From Bacteroidota bacterium (GTDB taxonomy: Bacteria > Bacteroidota > Bacteroidia > Flavobacteriales > Weeksellaceae), in assembly GCA_018266955.1 (NCBI GenBank), contig JAFDZI010000022.1:1-64000 (forward strand): a stretch of DNA of 64,000 bases, in the 5' to 3' direction. Each line of letters begins with the position of its first letter. Positions within the stretch are counted from its first letter, which is position 1. Below are positions 10,155-20,186 of this stretch, in pieces. The position numbers and the translations under genes were made by a program. Under the pieces are notes generated by a model that did no database searches, was not told the origin of the DNA, and was given only the letters and a program-made list of their open reading frames with translations.

Positions 10155-11141
10155 TTATAAGGCCAAAACTTCTGAAATAAGAAGTAGGTCTTGGTTAATT
10201 TCGTTATGTTTTTTAATAGCATCGTCTATTGGGGTATAGACCAATTGGTTGGATTGTATTCCTGCCATTACATTGGTTAGTCCTTTCAGTAAACCAGTAA
10301 CTGCTCCAAAGCCCAATCTACTTGCCAGCACTCGATCTGCACAACTTGGGGATCCTCCTCTCTGTATATGTCCTAAGATGGAAACACGAATGTCATAATC
10401 CGGGAATCGTTCTTTGGTTCTTTCTGCCAACTGATAAGCATTTCCTAGTTTATCGCCTTCTGCTACGACAACAATACTGGAGTTTTTTCCTCTTTTTTTT
10501 GCTTTTTCAAAACTGATGATTAAATCCTCGAAACTGTCTTTTCTTTCAGGAATTAATATATCTACAGCGCCTGATGCAATCCCACTGTTTAGGGCTATAA
10601 AACCAGCATCTCTTCCCATTACTTCAACAAAAAACACACGATTATGAGAGGTTGCTGTATCTCTAATTTTATCAATGGCTTCCATAGCGGTATTCAGTGC
10701 AGTATCATAGCCTATGGTATTATCGGTTCCAAAGATATCGTTGTCTATTGTCCCGGGAACACCAATGACTTTTATCCCAAACTCTTCAGAGAATATTTTA
10801 GCACCTGTAAAACTACCATCGCCACCGATGACCACCAAGGCTTCAATATTATGTTTCAAACAATTGTTGTATGCTTTTTGTCGGCCTTCTTTGGTTTTAA
10901 ACTCCATAGAACGGGCAGAACGCAATACCGTACCTCCTAAGTTGATGATATTACTCACCGAACGAGGTCCCATTTTAGTGAAATTTTCCTCGATAAGTCC
11001 GTTGTAGCCCTCACGAATTCCTACGCATTCTAAGCCATAATAATTGGCTGATCGGACTACTGCACGAATGGCGGCATTCATTCCAGGGGAATCGCCTCCT
11101 GAAGTTAACACACCAATTTTTTTGATTAATTGTTCTCCCAT
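10155..11141 (-). CDS. pfkA: ATP-dependent 6-phosphofructokinase
   Basis: 328 residues, normal for the bacterial enzyme. Motifs seen: LTSGGDSPGMNAAIR at the N-terminus (ATP site), VVIGGDGS near residue 100 and GVPGTIDNDI with the catalytic Asp near residue 130. A glycine follows GGD at the ATP site, as in ATP-type rather than PPi-type enzymes. It makes fructose-1,6-bisphosphate. First gene of a probable pfkA-gapA operon with its own -7 element. Confidence 0.96.
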   Translation of the reverse strand: MGEQLIKKIGVLTSGGDSPGMNAAIRAVVRSANYYGLECVGIREGYNGLIEENFTKMGPRSVSNIINLGGTVLRSARSMEFKTKEGRQKAYNNCLKHNIEALVVIGGDGSFTGAKIFSEEFGIKVIGVPGTIDNDIFGTDNTIGYDTALNTAMEAIDKIRDTATSHNRVFFVEVMGRDAGFIALNSGIASGAVDILIPERKDSFEDLIISFEKAKKRGKNSSIVVVAEGDKLGNAYQLAERTKERFPDYDIRVSILGHIQRGGSPSCADRVLASRLGFGAVTGLLKGLTNVMAGIQSNQLVYTPIDDAIKKHNEINQDLLLISEVLAL

Positions 11142-11157
11142 ATTTTTTTTTGCCCCA

Positions 11158-11165
11158 CAAAATTA
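11158..11165 (-). promoter_or_regulatory. -7 promoter element of pfkA
   Basis: TAATTTTG on the minus strand, exact TAnnTTTG, 16 bases before the pfkA start. Confidence 0.5.
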
Positions 11166-11373
11166 CAAAATATACATTATATAGAATGCAATTAATACGG
11201 AAAGAATTATTAATCGACTTAACTTATGATGGATAGGCTATTGCACTCCATTTTTAAATTGTTTTTTATGAATTTTCACTAAACTTTTATACAAAAAAAG
11301 GATTCCTTAAACGCAGCATTTATTATCAAATGCCTAAATGCCTTACCCTATTTTTAATTTGTTTTCAAATTCT

Positions 11374-11381
11374 TATCTTTG
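11374..11381 (+). promoter_or_regulatory. -7 promoter element of ruvA-sprA
   Basis: TATCTTTG, exact TAnnTTTG, 34 bases before the ruvA ATG; probably drives both ruvA and sprA. No well-spaced -33 box. Confidence 0.5.
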
Positions 11382-11415
11382 AAATCTTTAAAACAACAGA
11401 ATTTTTAGACAAATT

Positions 11416-12000
11416 ATGATATATTCATTAAAAGGTAGCGTACAAGAACTCAGCCCTACTTCTGCAGTTATAGAAGTAGCGGGAATTGGCTATTTTGTAG
11501 GCATCAGTTTACAAACTTCACAAAAACTGACTCTTGGACAAAGTACTTTTATCTATATACAACAAATATTTCGTGAAGACGCCCATTTACTTTTTGGATT
11601 TTCTACTCAAGAAGAAAAAGAAATTTTCAATTTTTTAATTTCTGTGAACGGCGTTGGACCTGCTTCTGCTCTTATCATGCTTTCTTCACTTAGCAATCAG
11701 GAAATTGCATCAGGAATATTATCGGGCAATGCTCTCATGTTGCAAAAGGTAAAAGGCATTGGAGCAAAAACAGCCGAAAGAATCATCGTAGAACTAAGAG
11801 ATAAAATGCAAAAATTCAACAGCATAGATGCCGTTTCTACTCCTATGATTCACAATAAAACCAAAGACGAATCGTTATCTGCATTAGAGGTTTTGGGAAT
11901 TCCCAAAAAGACCAGCGAAAAACTTGCCGATCGATTCCTAAAACAAAACCCCAATCTTTCTGTAGAAGAATTGGTAAAACAAATCTTAAAAAACCTATAA
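11416..12000 (+). CDS. ruvA: Holliday junction branch migration protein RuvA
   Basis: 194 residues: an N-terminal OB fold (MIYSLKGSVQELSP), then tandem helix-hairpin-helix motifs (FLISVNGVGPASAL and LQKVKGIGAKTAERI) and a small C-terminal RuvB-binding domain. RuvA holds the four-way junction as a tetramer while RuvB drives migration. It ends three bases before sprA, so the two are translationally close; ruvA-sprA adjacency is typical of flavobacteria. Confidence 0.96.
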   Translation: MIYSLKGSVQELSPTSAVIEVAGIGYFVGISLQTSQKLTLGQSTFIYIQQIFREDAHLLFGFSTQEEKEIFNFLISVNGVGPASALIMLSSLSNQEIASGILSGNALMLQKVKGIGAKTAERIIVELRDKMQKFNSIDAVSTPMIHNKTKDESLSALEVLGIPKKTSEKLADRFLKQNPNLSVEELVKQILKNL

Positions 12001-12003
12001 GTT

Positions 12004-15000
12004 TTGATAAAAAAATCGTCCTTAATATATCCTTTATTTTTGTTATTTTTCTTCTCATGCTCTATGATGGTGTGGGGACAGAAAAAACCCGTTCAAGATT
12101 CAACTTTTGTAAAACAAAACTATGAATTACCCGACCCTACAACCTACGAGGCTTTTTTCGACATCCCATCGGGAATGTATTTCGTTTATCCCAAAATAGG
12201 CAATGTAATCTCCGGAAACGCGGTATCCATGACTCCTGAAGAGTATGGAGAATTTATGCGACTGAGAATGGCAAGGGAATTCTATAAGGAGAAATCCAAC
12301 AAATACAGTTTGCTTTTCCGCAAAGACAAGACCGATGCCCAGAAGAAAGGCTTAATTCCTGCATTGTATATAAAAAACAGAATTTTTGAAACTATTTTTG
12401 GTAGCAACAAAATAGAAATCATCCCCAATGGTTTTGCTTCTTTTGATGTGGGTGGTTTGTATCAAAAGATTGATAATCCTTTAATTTTACCTCAAAACCG
12501 AACCAGTTTCGCTTTCGACATTCAACAAAGAATACAATTGGGACTATTGGGAAAGGTGGGAGAAAACCTACAATTAAAAGCCAATTACGATACCCAAAGT
12601 GGTTTTGCCTTCGAAAATAAAATGAACATGGTGTGGCAATCCAAAGGCACCTGGAAGGATTTGCAACAAAAAGGGTTGAATGATCCTACTACTGGAGGAG
12701 AAGACCGATGGCTCAAAAGATTAGAATTTGGTAATGTGAATATGCCTCTTTCCACTTCGCTTATTCGAGGATCCGAATCTTTGTTTGGTTTGAAATCCGA
12801 GTTTCAGTTTGGCAAAACCAAAGGAACTCTGGTATTGTCCCAACAGCAAGGTGAGGCCAGAAACATCGTTGTACAAGGCGGTGGTGTGATGAATACTTTT
12901 AAAATTAATGCCATTGACTATGAAGACAACCAGCACTACTTTGTGGGGCATTATTTCTTAAATAATTATGATGCTGCGGTACAGAATTATCCGCTCATCA
13001 ATTCAAAAATATCCATTACCCGTATGGAAGTTTGGGTACTGGATCAAGGTAATAGCAATCTGAGCAATCAAAAAAGCATTGTTGGAGTAAGAGATTTGGG
13101 CGATGGCCTAAGTGGCTACCCCAACAATTCGCAAAATAATTTGTACAATGCCATCGTAGCTTTAGGACCTGGACTCAGAAATGTAGATACTTCCTACAAC
13201 ACCATCAATGGCCAATCTTTGCCTAATGCCAATGGAGGTACGGAAAACTTTGTAGATGGTGAAAACTTCATCTTTAATCGAAAAGCCAGAAAACTGGGAC
13301 AAAATGAGTTTAGTTTTCACCCGCAACTCGGATATTTATCATTAAATCAAAGACTGAACGACAATCAGCTGTTGGCAGTATCCTATTCCTTTACCGTAAA
13401 CGGGTCGAATACAGTGTACAAAGTAGGTGAATTTTCTGAAGAGAGCTCCGTTATTGTTTCCAAGCTTCTCAAACCCAATTCCATTGTCAAGACGACTTCG
13501 CCAATGTGGAATTTGATGATGAAAAATATTTATTCCCTCAATACACAAAACATCAATAAAGACGGTTTTTTACTCAATGTATATTACCGAGATGCCCAAA
13601 CAGGGGGGAAAGTAAATTACCTACCCAACACTGCTGTACAGGATCAAATTCTATTAAAATTATTCAACTGGGACAGGCTCAACACCAACAATGATTTACA
13701 ACAAAACGGCTCCGTTCTAGGAGATGGTATTTTCGACTTTGTGCCTGGGACTACAATTTTACCAGAATCCGGCAAGCTTATCTTTACCAAAGCACAACCC
13801 TTTGGCTCATACATGGCTTCGGTACTGGGAGGCACCAACCCTCAGTATGTATTTACTGATTTGTACACCCAACAGAAACAAGTGGCAGCACAAAGTAATT
13901 TGGCACTTCGATACACAATGGAAGGCCGATTTAAAGGCACTCAAGGTCAAGGTATTTCTTTAGGCGCGATAAATGTACCTCAAGGTTCGGTAAAAGTAAC
14001 AGCCAATGGAGTCCAATTACAAGAAGGAGTGGACTACACTGTGGATTATATGCTGGGTACAGTAAACATCATCAACGAAACGGTGAAACAATCTGGACAA
14101 GCCATCAATATTTCGTTAGAAAACCAACTGACCTTTAATACACAAAGAAAAAGATTTTTGGGCTTAAATTTAGAAAGAAAATTTAACGAACATCTTACCA
14201 TTGGCGGTACCGTGGTTAATTACAGAGAAGTTCCACTAACGCAAAAAGTAAATTTCGGTCAGGAAGCCGTGAACAATACCATGGCCGGCATGAATATTTT
14301 GTACAACAACCAATTGCCATTCCTTACCCGTTTAACAGATAAAATACCTTTCATAAATACGGAAGCACCTTCCAATTTGAATTTTAGAGCCGAAGGAGCA
14401 TATCTTCTTCCGGGGCAAAATAGTGGCATCAACAACCAATCGTACATTGATGATTTCGAGCAAACTTCCTCTAAAATTTCCCTTAAAGAACCCAATGCTT
14501 GGTCTTTAGGATCAAAGCCGGAGAAAAACCAAAACGACCCTGTATTTGCAGGAGCTGGTGCATCCAACGCTTTATCCAACGGCAACGGAAGAGGTTTGCT
14601 TACATGGTACCAGATAGATCCTCGTTTCTATGGTGTGGGCGGAAAAACCCCTTCGGGAATTGATGCCGCAGCTGTGTCCAACCACATCTCCAGAAGAGTA
14701 AAAATGCAGGAAATATACAACTACAAAGATTTTGTAGCCGGAGATCAAACCTTTATAAACACCATGGATATTTCCTTTTTCCCAAGCGAAAGAGGCCCTT
14801 ATAATGTAAATCCAAATCTTGAAACTACCCAACAAAGATGGGGCTCGCTCATGCGACCTATTTCGGTTTCCAATTTCGTGAATTCCAACATTCAGTATGT
14901 TGAATTTTGGATGATGGATCCTTTTGTGGATGGACAAACGCTGGGCACCAATCCTAAATTATTATTACAATTAGGAAATGTAAGTGAAGATGTGCTAAAA

Positions 15001-18000
15001 GATGGATTGATGCAGTACGAAAATGGACTTCCTACCGCCAGTACTCCTTCCACAACCACCACTTCCAATTGGGGAATTCAGCCAAAACAAAACCCTGTAC
15101 TCTACGCATTCTCTACCGAAGGAGCCGAAAGAACACAACAAGATTTAGGCTATGACGGGTTGGATGGAGCTGGAGAAGCGGTTCGATTTGGAGTAAATTT
15201 CAACAATCCAGTAACCGGAATGGCTGACCCCGCATCAGATGACTTTGTTTTTTATCTTTCGGATCAGTTTACTGGAGCATTAGCTTCGTCCGTTAGACAG
15301 CGCTACAAATACTTCCGAAACCCTGATGGCAACTCCAAAAGCAACTCTATGGAGGTGGCCACCCAAACACCGGATGCTGAAGATTTGAATAGGGATTACA
15401 ATTTGGATCAGAACGAGAACTACAATCAATATAATATAGAACTAAATCCTGCACAAATGGTTTTAGGACAAAACCATATTGTAGATGTGAAAACAGTGCC
15501 GGTTACCTTCCAAAACAATCAAACCTCTACCACCAAATGGTATTTATTCAGAATTCCGGTATCGGATTATGCTCCTGCCAGTGATGGAGGAGATGCAGAC
15601 CCAGCAATTCTTAACAATATTCGTTTTGCTCGTTTGGTGCTCAAAGGTTTTGACCAGCCTTCCACTTTGCGTTTGGCAACCTTTGACTTGGTAAGATCCG
15701 ATTGGAGAACCTATACCAAAAATATCGCAAAAGACAATTCTTCCTCTACCAACGAAGGAACCATCTTGGTTGATAATTCCAATTTCGACTTAGGTTCGGT
15801 AAATTTAGAAGAAAATGGACTAAACCAACCTCCGTATGTATTGCCTCCTGGAATAGAAAGGCAAATACTAAGTGGCACTGCTGGAGCCCAAAGACAAAAT
15901 GAAGCGTCCCTCTATCTCAAAGTAAAAAACCTGGCCCAAGAAGCTAGAGGAGTGTACAAAAATGTAAGTTTGGATATGAGAAGGTATAAAAAGCTTAAAC
16001 TTTTTGTACATGCTGAAAATTTAAATCAAGGACAAGTATATCCAGGAAATTACGATGAAAATGCTAAATTCTTTATCCGTTTTGGTAGCGATGCCACAGA
16101 TAACTATTATGAATATGAAGCTTCACTAAAATACACCAACAAAATGGCTACATCGCCCATGGAAATTTGGCCTGCAGAAAATGAAATGAACATAGATGTA
16201 CAAGAGTTTGTAGATGCTAAACTCCGTAGGGATAAAAATTTTGCTTCATTAATTATGAACAGAATTCAGGATGTGGAATATGGAGATACCAACAGAAGAA
16301 TTTACATCAAAGGAAGACCGTCTATGGGAAGCATTACCACCATTATGTTGGGGGTAAGAAACCTTAGCGATCGAGAACACAAAGATCTTGTACTTTGGGT
16401 AAACGAATTGCGCTTGGCAGAAATAGACAACAAAGGAGGATATGCAGGAAATGCAAGTTTGAATTTTAACTTAGGAGATTTTGCCACCGTCAATACCAAT
16501 GCATCCTACTCCACCGTTGGATTTGGGAATATAGACTCCCGACCGGCAGAAAGAAACCAAACCACACAGTCGGCTTTCAGCATCAATACCAATGTGAATG
16601 TAGATAAATTCTTACCTGAAAAAGCCGGCATGAAAATTCCTTTGAATTATTCCTACTCACAAACCATAGAGGATCCTAAATACAATCCTTTGGACAACGA
16701 TGTGGAATTTGACAAAGCCAACAACAAAGCCGAACTGAAAAAAGTAGCCCGTACTTATACACAACAAAGAAGTATAGGCGTGGTAAACATGCACAAGGAA
16801 AGAGTAAACCCTAAGAGCCAACCTAAATTTTATGATGTAGAAAACCTATCGGTAACCGCTGTGTACAATGATGATTTTTACCGAGACATCTACACCAAAA
16901 ATAATTATAGACAATACCTAAAAGGGTATATTGACTACAACTTCAGCCCGAAACCTTGGGTGATAAAACCTTTTGCTAAAGTAGGAGGCACCCAACCTTC
17001 TGCCACTAAATACCTGCGCTGGTTAAGAGAATTCAACATCAACCCGATACCTACCCGATTGTCTTTCCGAACGGAAATCGATAGAAATTATAATGAATTA
17101 GAATTTAGAAACATCGATGCCCTACTCAGTGGAAATGCGGCAACCGATTTTGATGTATTAAAAAACAGAAACTTCTATTTCGGGTGGCAATATGCTTTAG
17201 GATTTAATTTTTCAAAATCTTTAAAAGCAGAAGTAAATTCTGTCATGAGAACCATGAACGACCAAATGGATGTAAACTTAATGAACAACAATTCCATTTT
17301 CAATGATGTGTTCCGTGCCGGAAGACCGGTGTTATACAACCACAAAGTACAACTCAACTACCGTTTACCATTTGAATACATCCCGTACATGGATTTCATC
17401 AGTGCTGAAGTAAGTTATGGATTAACCTATAACTGGAATACCCGTTCCACGGCATTATTGTCCAGTCCTGAAGGTAATTTGGGTACCATCGGTCAAAATA
17501 CCAATACCAAAATGGCTACCGGTACTGTCGATTTTCCTAAATTTTTGGGCAAGTTTAATTATTTCAAAAAAATAAATTCCAAACTCCAAAAGAGAAAACA
17601 AGAAATAGACTCATTAAATACCGCTTATACCAAAGATTGGGAGAAAAAGAAATTTAGTTATAAAGGATATAAATTCAAAAACAAACTAACTCCTTTTCAA
17701 AGCATCGCTTCTTTATTCTTGGCGGTAAAACAAATTGATTTCAACTACAACGAAAACAACGGAACGGTACTCCCTGGCTTGCTTTCTGCTCCTAATTGGT
17801 ATGGATACGGACAAACAGCAGGTGGACCATCCTATGGTTTCCTATTAGGTTCCCAAGCAGACATCCGAAGACTGGCCATAGAAAATGGTTGGATAACTGG
17901 CTCTACCTTAATGTCCGACCCGTACTCTCAAATGACCAATCGAAACTTTACTGCCAATATGCAAGTTATGCCGATCAATGATTTGAGAGTAGATTTCAAT

Positions 18001-19029
18001 GTATTGCACAACTACAACCGCACATTTACCCAAAGCGGATTTAATGTAGATGCCAATCCTACAACTCCTGAGTTCGAATTCTCTTTTGGTAACGATTCTT
18101 TTACCTATTCCAATACGAGCTTCACTGCCAGAACAGCCTTTACCGATGGAAGAGCACTTTATGCTAAGATGATTGAGAATGCAAAAATTATTTCCCAACA
18201 AATGGGAGGAGTGCTCAATCCGGATGGCTTTACCCAAGGACATGGCTTAGGAAATTCTTATGTAATTATTCCTGCCTTTAGAGCAGCAATAGAAGGTAGA
18301 ACGCCAGATGGTCCCATTAAAAATGCAAAAAAAATAGGCATCCCACTACCCAACTGGAAAATCACTTATTCCGGACTTAGAAATATTCCGTTCATCAATG
18401 GACAGTTTACTAAATTTGACATCAATCATTCCTATACCTCTACCTATACTGCGACGGGAATTATGTCCAACATCGATTTCTACAACAATCCTTACGCTAT
18501 AGATGTAAATGGAAACAACATCAATCCTTTCGTGTATTCCTCAGTAGGCTATGTAGAAGCATTTGCCCCTTTGGTGGGAATAGATTTCACGATGAGAAAC
18601 AACATTCAATTCCGTGCACAGTACAACCGGGACAGAATGTTTATGCTCGGTTTGGTGAACAATACCCTAACCGAAGATTCAGGCAATGAAATTGTCCTAG
18701 GATTTGGCTACATCATTAAGGATTTCCAATTGGGAATGAATTATGGAAAAAACAAAAAAAATTACAAAAGCGACTTAAATATCCGTGGAGATTTTAGAGT
18801 AAGAGACAACATGACCAATATTACCAATATACTGCTGAACGACTCCCAAATTACTGGTGGACAAAGACTTTTTTCCATTAAGCTATCAGCAGACTATAAT
18901 GTGTCCCAAAACCTCAATCTAAGATTATTTTACGACCAAATGATGACCAAATACAAGGTATCTACCGCCTTCCCTCTTTCCACCATAAGAGCAGGAATTT
19001 CCGCTACTTTTACATTTGATGGAAAATGA
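12004..19029 (+). CDS. sprA: Type IX secretion outer-membrane translocon SprA (Sov)
   Basis: At 2341 residues this matches SprA, the very large beta-barrel through which type IX substrates leave the cell. The chosen start is TTG at 12004, because the hydrophobic signal peptide (YPLFLLFFFSC, ending at GQ) begins directly after it; the first ATG in frame (12064) would cut the signal peptide away. Long alternating strands, repeated FN- and YN-rich turns and an aromatic-ended C-terminal strand (SATFTFDGK) fit an outer-membrane barrel. It should export the sorting-tail protein at the start of the window. No other secretion genes are linked here. Confidence 0.95.
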   Translation: MIKKSSLIYPLFLLFFFSCSMMVWGQKKPVQDSTFVKQNYELPDPTTYEAFFDIPSGMYFVYPKIGNVISGNAVSMTPEEYGEFMRLRMAREFYKEKSNKYSLLFRKDKTDAQKKGLIPALYIKNRIFETIFGSNKIEIIPNGFASFDVGGLYQKIDNPLILPQNRTSFAFDIQQRIQLGLLGKVGENLQLKANYDTQSGFAFENKMNMVWQSKGTWKDLQQKGLNDPTTGGEDRWLKRLEFGNVNMPLSTSLIRGSESLFGLKSEFQFGKTKGTLVLSQQQGEARNIVVQGGGVMNTFKINAIDYEDNQHYFVGHYFLNNYDAAVQNYPLINSKISITRMEVWVLDQGNSNLSNQKSIVGVRDLGDGLSGYPNNSQNNLYNAIVALGPGLRNVDTSYNTINGQSLPNANGGTENFVDGENFIFNRKARKLGQNEFSFHPQLGYLSLNQRLNDNQLLAVSYSFTVNGSNTVYKVGEFSEESSVIVSKLLKPNSIVKTTSPMWNLMMKNIYSLNTQNINKDGFLLNVYYRDAQTGGKVNYLPNTAVQDQILLKLFNWDRLNTNNDLQQNGSVLGDGIFDFVPGTTILPESGKLIFTKAQPFGSYMASVLGGTNPQYVFTDLYTQQKQVAAQSNLALRYTMEGRFKGTQGQGISLGAINVPQGSVKVTANGVQLQEGVDYTVDYMLGTVNIINETVKQSGQAINISLENQLTFNTQRKRFLGLNLERKFNEHLTIGGTVVNYREVPLTQKVNFGQEAVNNTMAGMNILYNNQLPFLTRLTDKIPFINTEAPSNLNFRAEGAYLLPGQNSGINNQSYIDDFEQTSSKISLKEPNAWSLGSKPEKNQNDPVFAGAGASNALSNGNGRGLLTWYQIDPRFYGVGGKTPSGIDAAAVSNHISRRVKMQEIYNYKDFVAGDQTFINTMDISFFPSERGPYNVNPNLETTQQRWGSLMRPISVSNFVNSNIQYVEFWMMDPFVDGQTLGTNPKLLLQLGNVSEDVLKDGLMQYENGLPTASTPSTTTTSNWGIQPKQNPVLYAFSTEGAERTQQDLGYDGLDGAGEAVRFGVNFNNPVTGMADPASDDFVFYLSDQFTGALASSVRQRYKYFRNPDGNSKSNSMEVATQTPDAEDLNRDYNLDQNENYNQYNIELNPAQMVLGQNHIVDVKTVPVTFQNNQTSTTKWYLFRIPVSDYAPASDGGDADPAILNNIRFARLVLKGFDQPSTLRLATFDLVRSDWRTYTKNIAKDNSSSTNEGTILVDNSNFDLGSVNLEENGLNQPPYVLPPGIERQILSGTAGAQRQNEASLYLKVKNLAQEARGVYKNVSLDMRRYKKLKLFVHAENLNQGQVYPGNYDENAKFFIRFGSDATDNYYEYEASLKYTNKMATSPMEIWPAENEMNIDVQEFVDAKLRRDKNFASLIMNRIQDVEYGDTNRRIYIKGRPSMGSITTIMLGVRNLSDREHKDLVLWVNELRLAEIDNKGGYAGNASLNFNLGDFATVNTNASYSTVGFGNIDSRPAERNQTTQSAFSINTNVNVDKFLPEKAGMKIPLNYSYSQTIEDPKYNPLDNDVEFDKANNKAELKKVARTYTQQRSIGVVNMHKERVNPKSQPKFYDVENLSVTAVYNDDFYRDIYTKNNYRQYLKGYIDYNFSPKPWVIKPFAKVGGTQPSATKYLRWLREFNINPIPTRLSFRTEIDRNYNELEFRNIDALLSGNAATDFDVLKNRNFYFGWQYALGFNFSKSLKAEVNSVMRTMNDQMDVNLMNNNSIFNDVFRAGRPVLYNHKVQLNYRLPFEYIPYMDFISAEVSYGLTYNWNTRSTALLSSPEGNLGTIGQNTNTKMATGTVDFPKFLGKFNYFKKINSKLQKRKQEIDSLNTAYTKDWEKKKFSYKGYKFKNKLTPFQSIASLFLAVKQIDFNYNENNGTVLPGLLSAPNWYGYGQTAGGPSYGFLLGSQADIRRLAIENGWITGSTLMSDPYSQMTNRNFTANMQVMPINDLRVDFNVLHNYNRTFTQSGFNVDANPTTPEFEFSFGNDSFTYSNTSFTARTAFTDGRALYAKMIENAKIISQQMGGVLNPDGFTQGHGLGNSYVIIPAFRAAIEGRTPDGPIKNAKKIGIPLPNWKITYSGLRNIPFINGQFTKFDINHSYTSTYTATGIMSNIDFYNNPYAIDVNGNNINPFVYSSVGYVEAFAPLVGIDFTMRNNIQFRAQYNRDRMFMLGLVNNTLTEDSGNEIVLGFGYIIKDFQLGMNYGKNKKNYKSDLNIRGDFRVRDNMTNITNILLNDSQITGGQRLFSIKLSADYNVSQNLNLRLFYDQMMTKYKVSTAFPLSTIRAGISATFTFDGK

Positions 19030-19051
19030 TGACATAGGTTTTCTACATTTA

Positions 19052-19084
19052 TTTGGAAGCATCGATTAATTTTAAATACATTTG
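19052..19084 (+). promoter_or_regulatory. Promoter of gcvH
   Basis: TTTG (19052-19055), a 21-base spacer, then TACATTTG (19077-19084). Both boxes match the Bacteroidetes primary-sigma consensus. The start codon is 19 bases further on. Confidence 0.75.
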
Positions 19085-19103
19085 TACAAAATAAATTTAT
19101 AAA

Positions 19104-19481
19104 ATGAATATACCAGCAGAATTAAAGTACTCTAAAGATCATGAGTGGGTGAAAATTGAAGGTAATATCGCAACCATCGGTATTACAGACTTTGCACAAA
19201 GCGAATTAGGAGATATCGTTTTCGTAGATGTGGACTCTGTGGACGACGAACTTGCTACAGGAGATGTTTTCGGTAGTGTCGAAGCCGTAAAAACGGTATC
19301 CGATCTTTTCTTACCTATCGCCGGAAAAGTAATCGAGTTCAACGAAGAACTAGAAGACCAACCCGAATTATTAAACTCCGACCCTTATGGAAAAGGATGG
19401 ATTGTAAAGGTTGAAATCGCAGCAGATGCAGACCAATCCGAATTGCTTTCAGCAGAAGATTACCAAGCAACCCTTGGATAA
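19104..19481 (+). CDS. gcvH: Glycine cleavage system H protein
   Basis: 125 residues. The lipoyl-lysine is Lys63 in VEAVKTVSD, preceded by the [15 protein letters not shown] core. The H protein carries the aminomethyl group between the P, T and L proteins of glycine cleavage. The other glycine-cleavage genes are not in this window. The next gene, a VanZ-like protein, overlaps its end, an arrangement suggesting translational coupling. Confidence 0.95.
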   Translation: MNIPAELKYSKDHEWVKIEGNIATIGITDFAQSELGDIVFVDVDSVDDELATGDVFGSVEAVKTVSDLFLPIAGKVIEFNEELEDQPELLNSDPYGKGWIVKVEIAADADQSELLSAEDYQATLG

Positions 19482-19836
19482 ATATACCCCCATATTTCGT
19501 AAGATTTTGCCCATTTATTGGGCATTTCTTACTTATATGCTCCTGAAACCAGGCAAAGAAAACCAAGAATATTTCTTTATGTTCTCTGGCATCGACAAAT
19601 TATTGCACCTCAGTATTTTCCTGCTATTGGGGTTATTCTTTCTTTTGGCTTTCCCCAAATTCAAAACAACTACCTTCTTTCTCATCATGCTGGCGTATGG
19701 CATCCTTACCGAATATCTACAATTCGCTATGAACATGGGACGAGCCGCAGAATTATTAGACCTCATCGCCGATGTATTAGGTGCCGGAATGGGATTTCTA
19801 TGTTACAAAAAATTCTATCCTCAGAACCATCACTAA
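19474..19836 (+). CDS. VanZ-family membrane protein
   Basis: About 120 residues with four hydrophobic segments ([65 protein letters not shown]). The GxLTExxQ block before the last helix is typical of VanZ-like proteins, whose biochemical role is unsettled. The frame stays open back into gcvH, to TTG 19411 or ATG 19426. TTG at 19474 is preferred because it gives a normal-length VanZ protein with only 8 bases of overlap; the longer start cannot be excluded. Confidence 0.72.
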   Translation: MDKYTPIFRKILPIYWAFLTYMLLKPGKENQEYFFMFSGIDKLLHLSIFLLLGLFFLLAFPKFKTTTFFLIMLAYGILTEYLQFAMNMGRAAELLDLIADVLGAGMGFLCYKKFYPQNHH

Positions 19837-19846
19837 TTTTTTTTTA

Positions 19847-19940
19847 GGAGCTATTTCCCGCTTTCACTACTCGCTTTTTTACGCCAAAGCTTTTCCCAAG
19901 CAAGTAAAAAGAGCTCAAACAGGCCGTTCAATCGGGGCTA
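19847..19940 (+). repeat. Flavobacterial interspersed intergenic element, copy A
   Basis: Begins GGAGCTATTTCCCGC and ends CAATCGGGGCTA. Inside is an imperfect inverted repeat (GCTTTTTTAC against GTAAAAAGAGC). A degenerate copy in opposite orientation lies at 55311-55378. From memory, short elements with these ends are scattered between genes in many flavobacteria; no coding capacity. Confidence 0.6.
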
Positions 19941-19948
19941 TAATTGTG

Positions 19949-20004
19949 GTGATGAAGTGATAAGGAGATGAAGTGATGGAGTGATGGAGTGATGGAGTGA
20001 TGGA
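19949..20004. repeat. 8-bp tandem repeat (GTGATGGA)
   Basis: Seven consecutive 8-base units. The last four (19973-20004) are perfect GTGATGGA and the first three are degenerate. It lies directly after the interspersed element and before the heptamer tract, and is probably slippage-prone non-coding DNA. Confidence 0.85.
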
Positions 20005-20045
20005 GTTATGTGACTACACAGCAATGATTCTATCATATCACACTG

Positions 20046-20157
20046 CTTACCATTTACCATTCACCACTTACCATTTACCATTCACCACTTACCATTTACC
20101 ATTTACCATTCACCACTTACCATTTACCATTCACCACTTACCATTTACCATTCACCA
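20046..20157. repeat. Heptanucleotide tandem repeat (YTYACCA)n
   Basis: 112 bases made of sixteen contiguous 7-base units of the form CTTACCA, TTTACCA or TTCACCA, mostly as a 21-base higher-order unit with one 28-base version. There are no spacers, so it is not a CRISPR array. It lies 29 bases beyond the metF stop. With the two tracts around 23.8-24.3 kb it belongs to a class of 7-bp repeats in this operon region. Confidence 0.9.
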
Positions 20158-20186
20158 AAAACCAAACTATTGAAATAAATTAATCC

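Noticed and set aside
11142-11415. tRNA or small RNA gene in the pfkA-ruvA gap
   Set aside because: No T-loop or acceptor pairing; only promoter-like motifs and a 6-base inverted repeat (11316-11333) are visible.
17908-18243. Antisense frame within sprA
   Set aside because: No protein features; a shadow of a long barrel gene.
20046-20157. CRISPR array
   Set aside because: The repeats are contiguous 7-base units with no spacers and no cas genes nearby.
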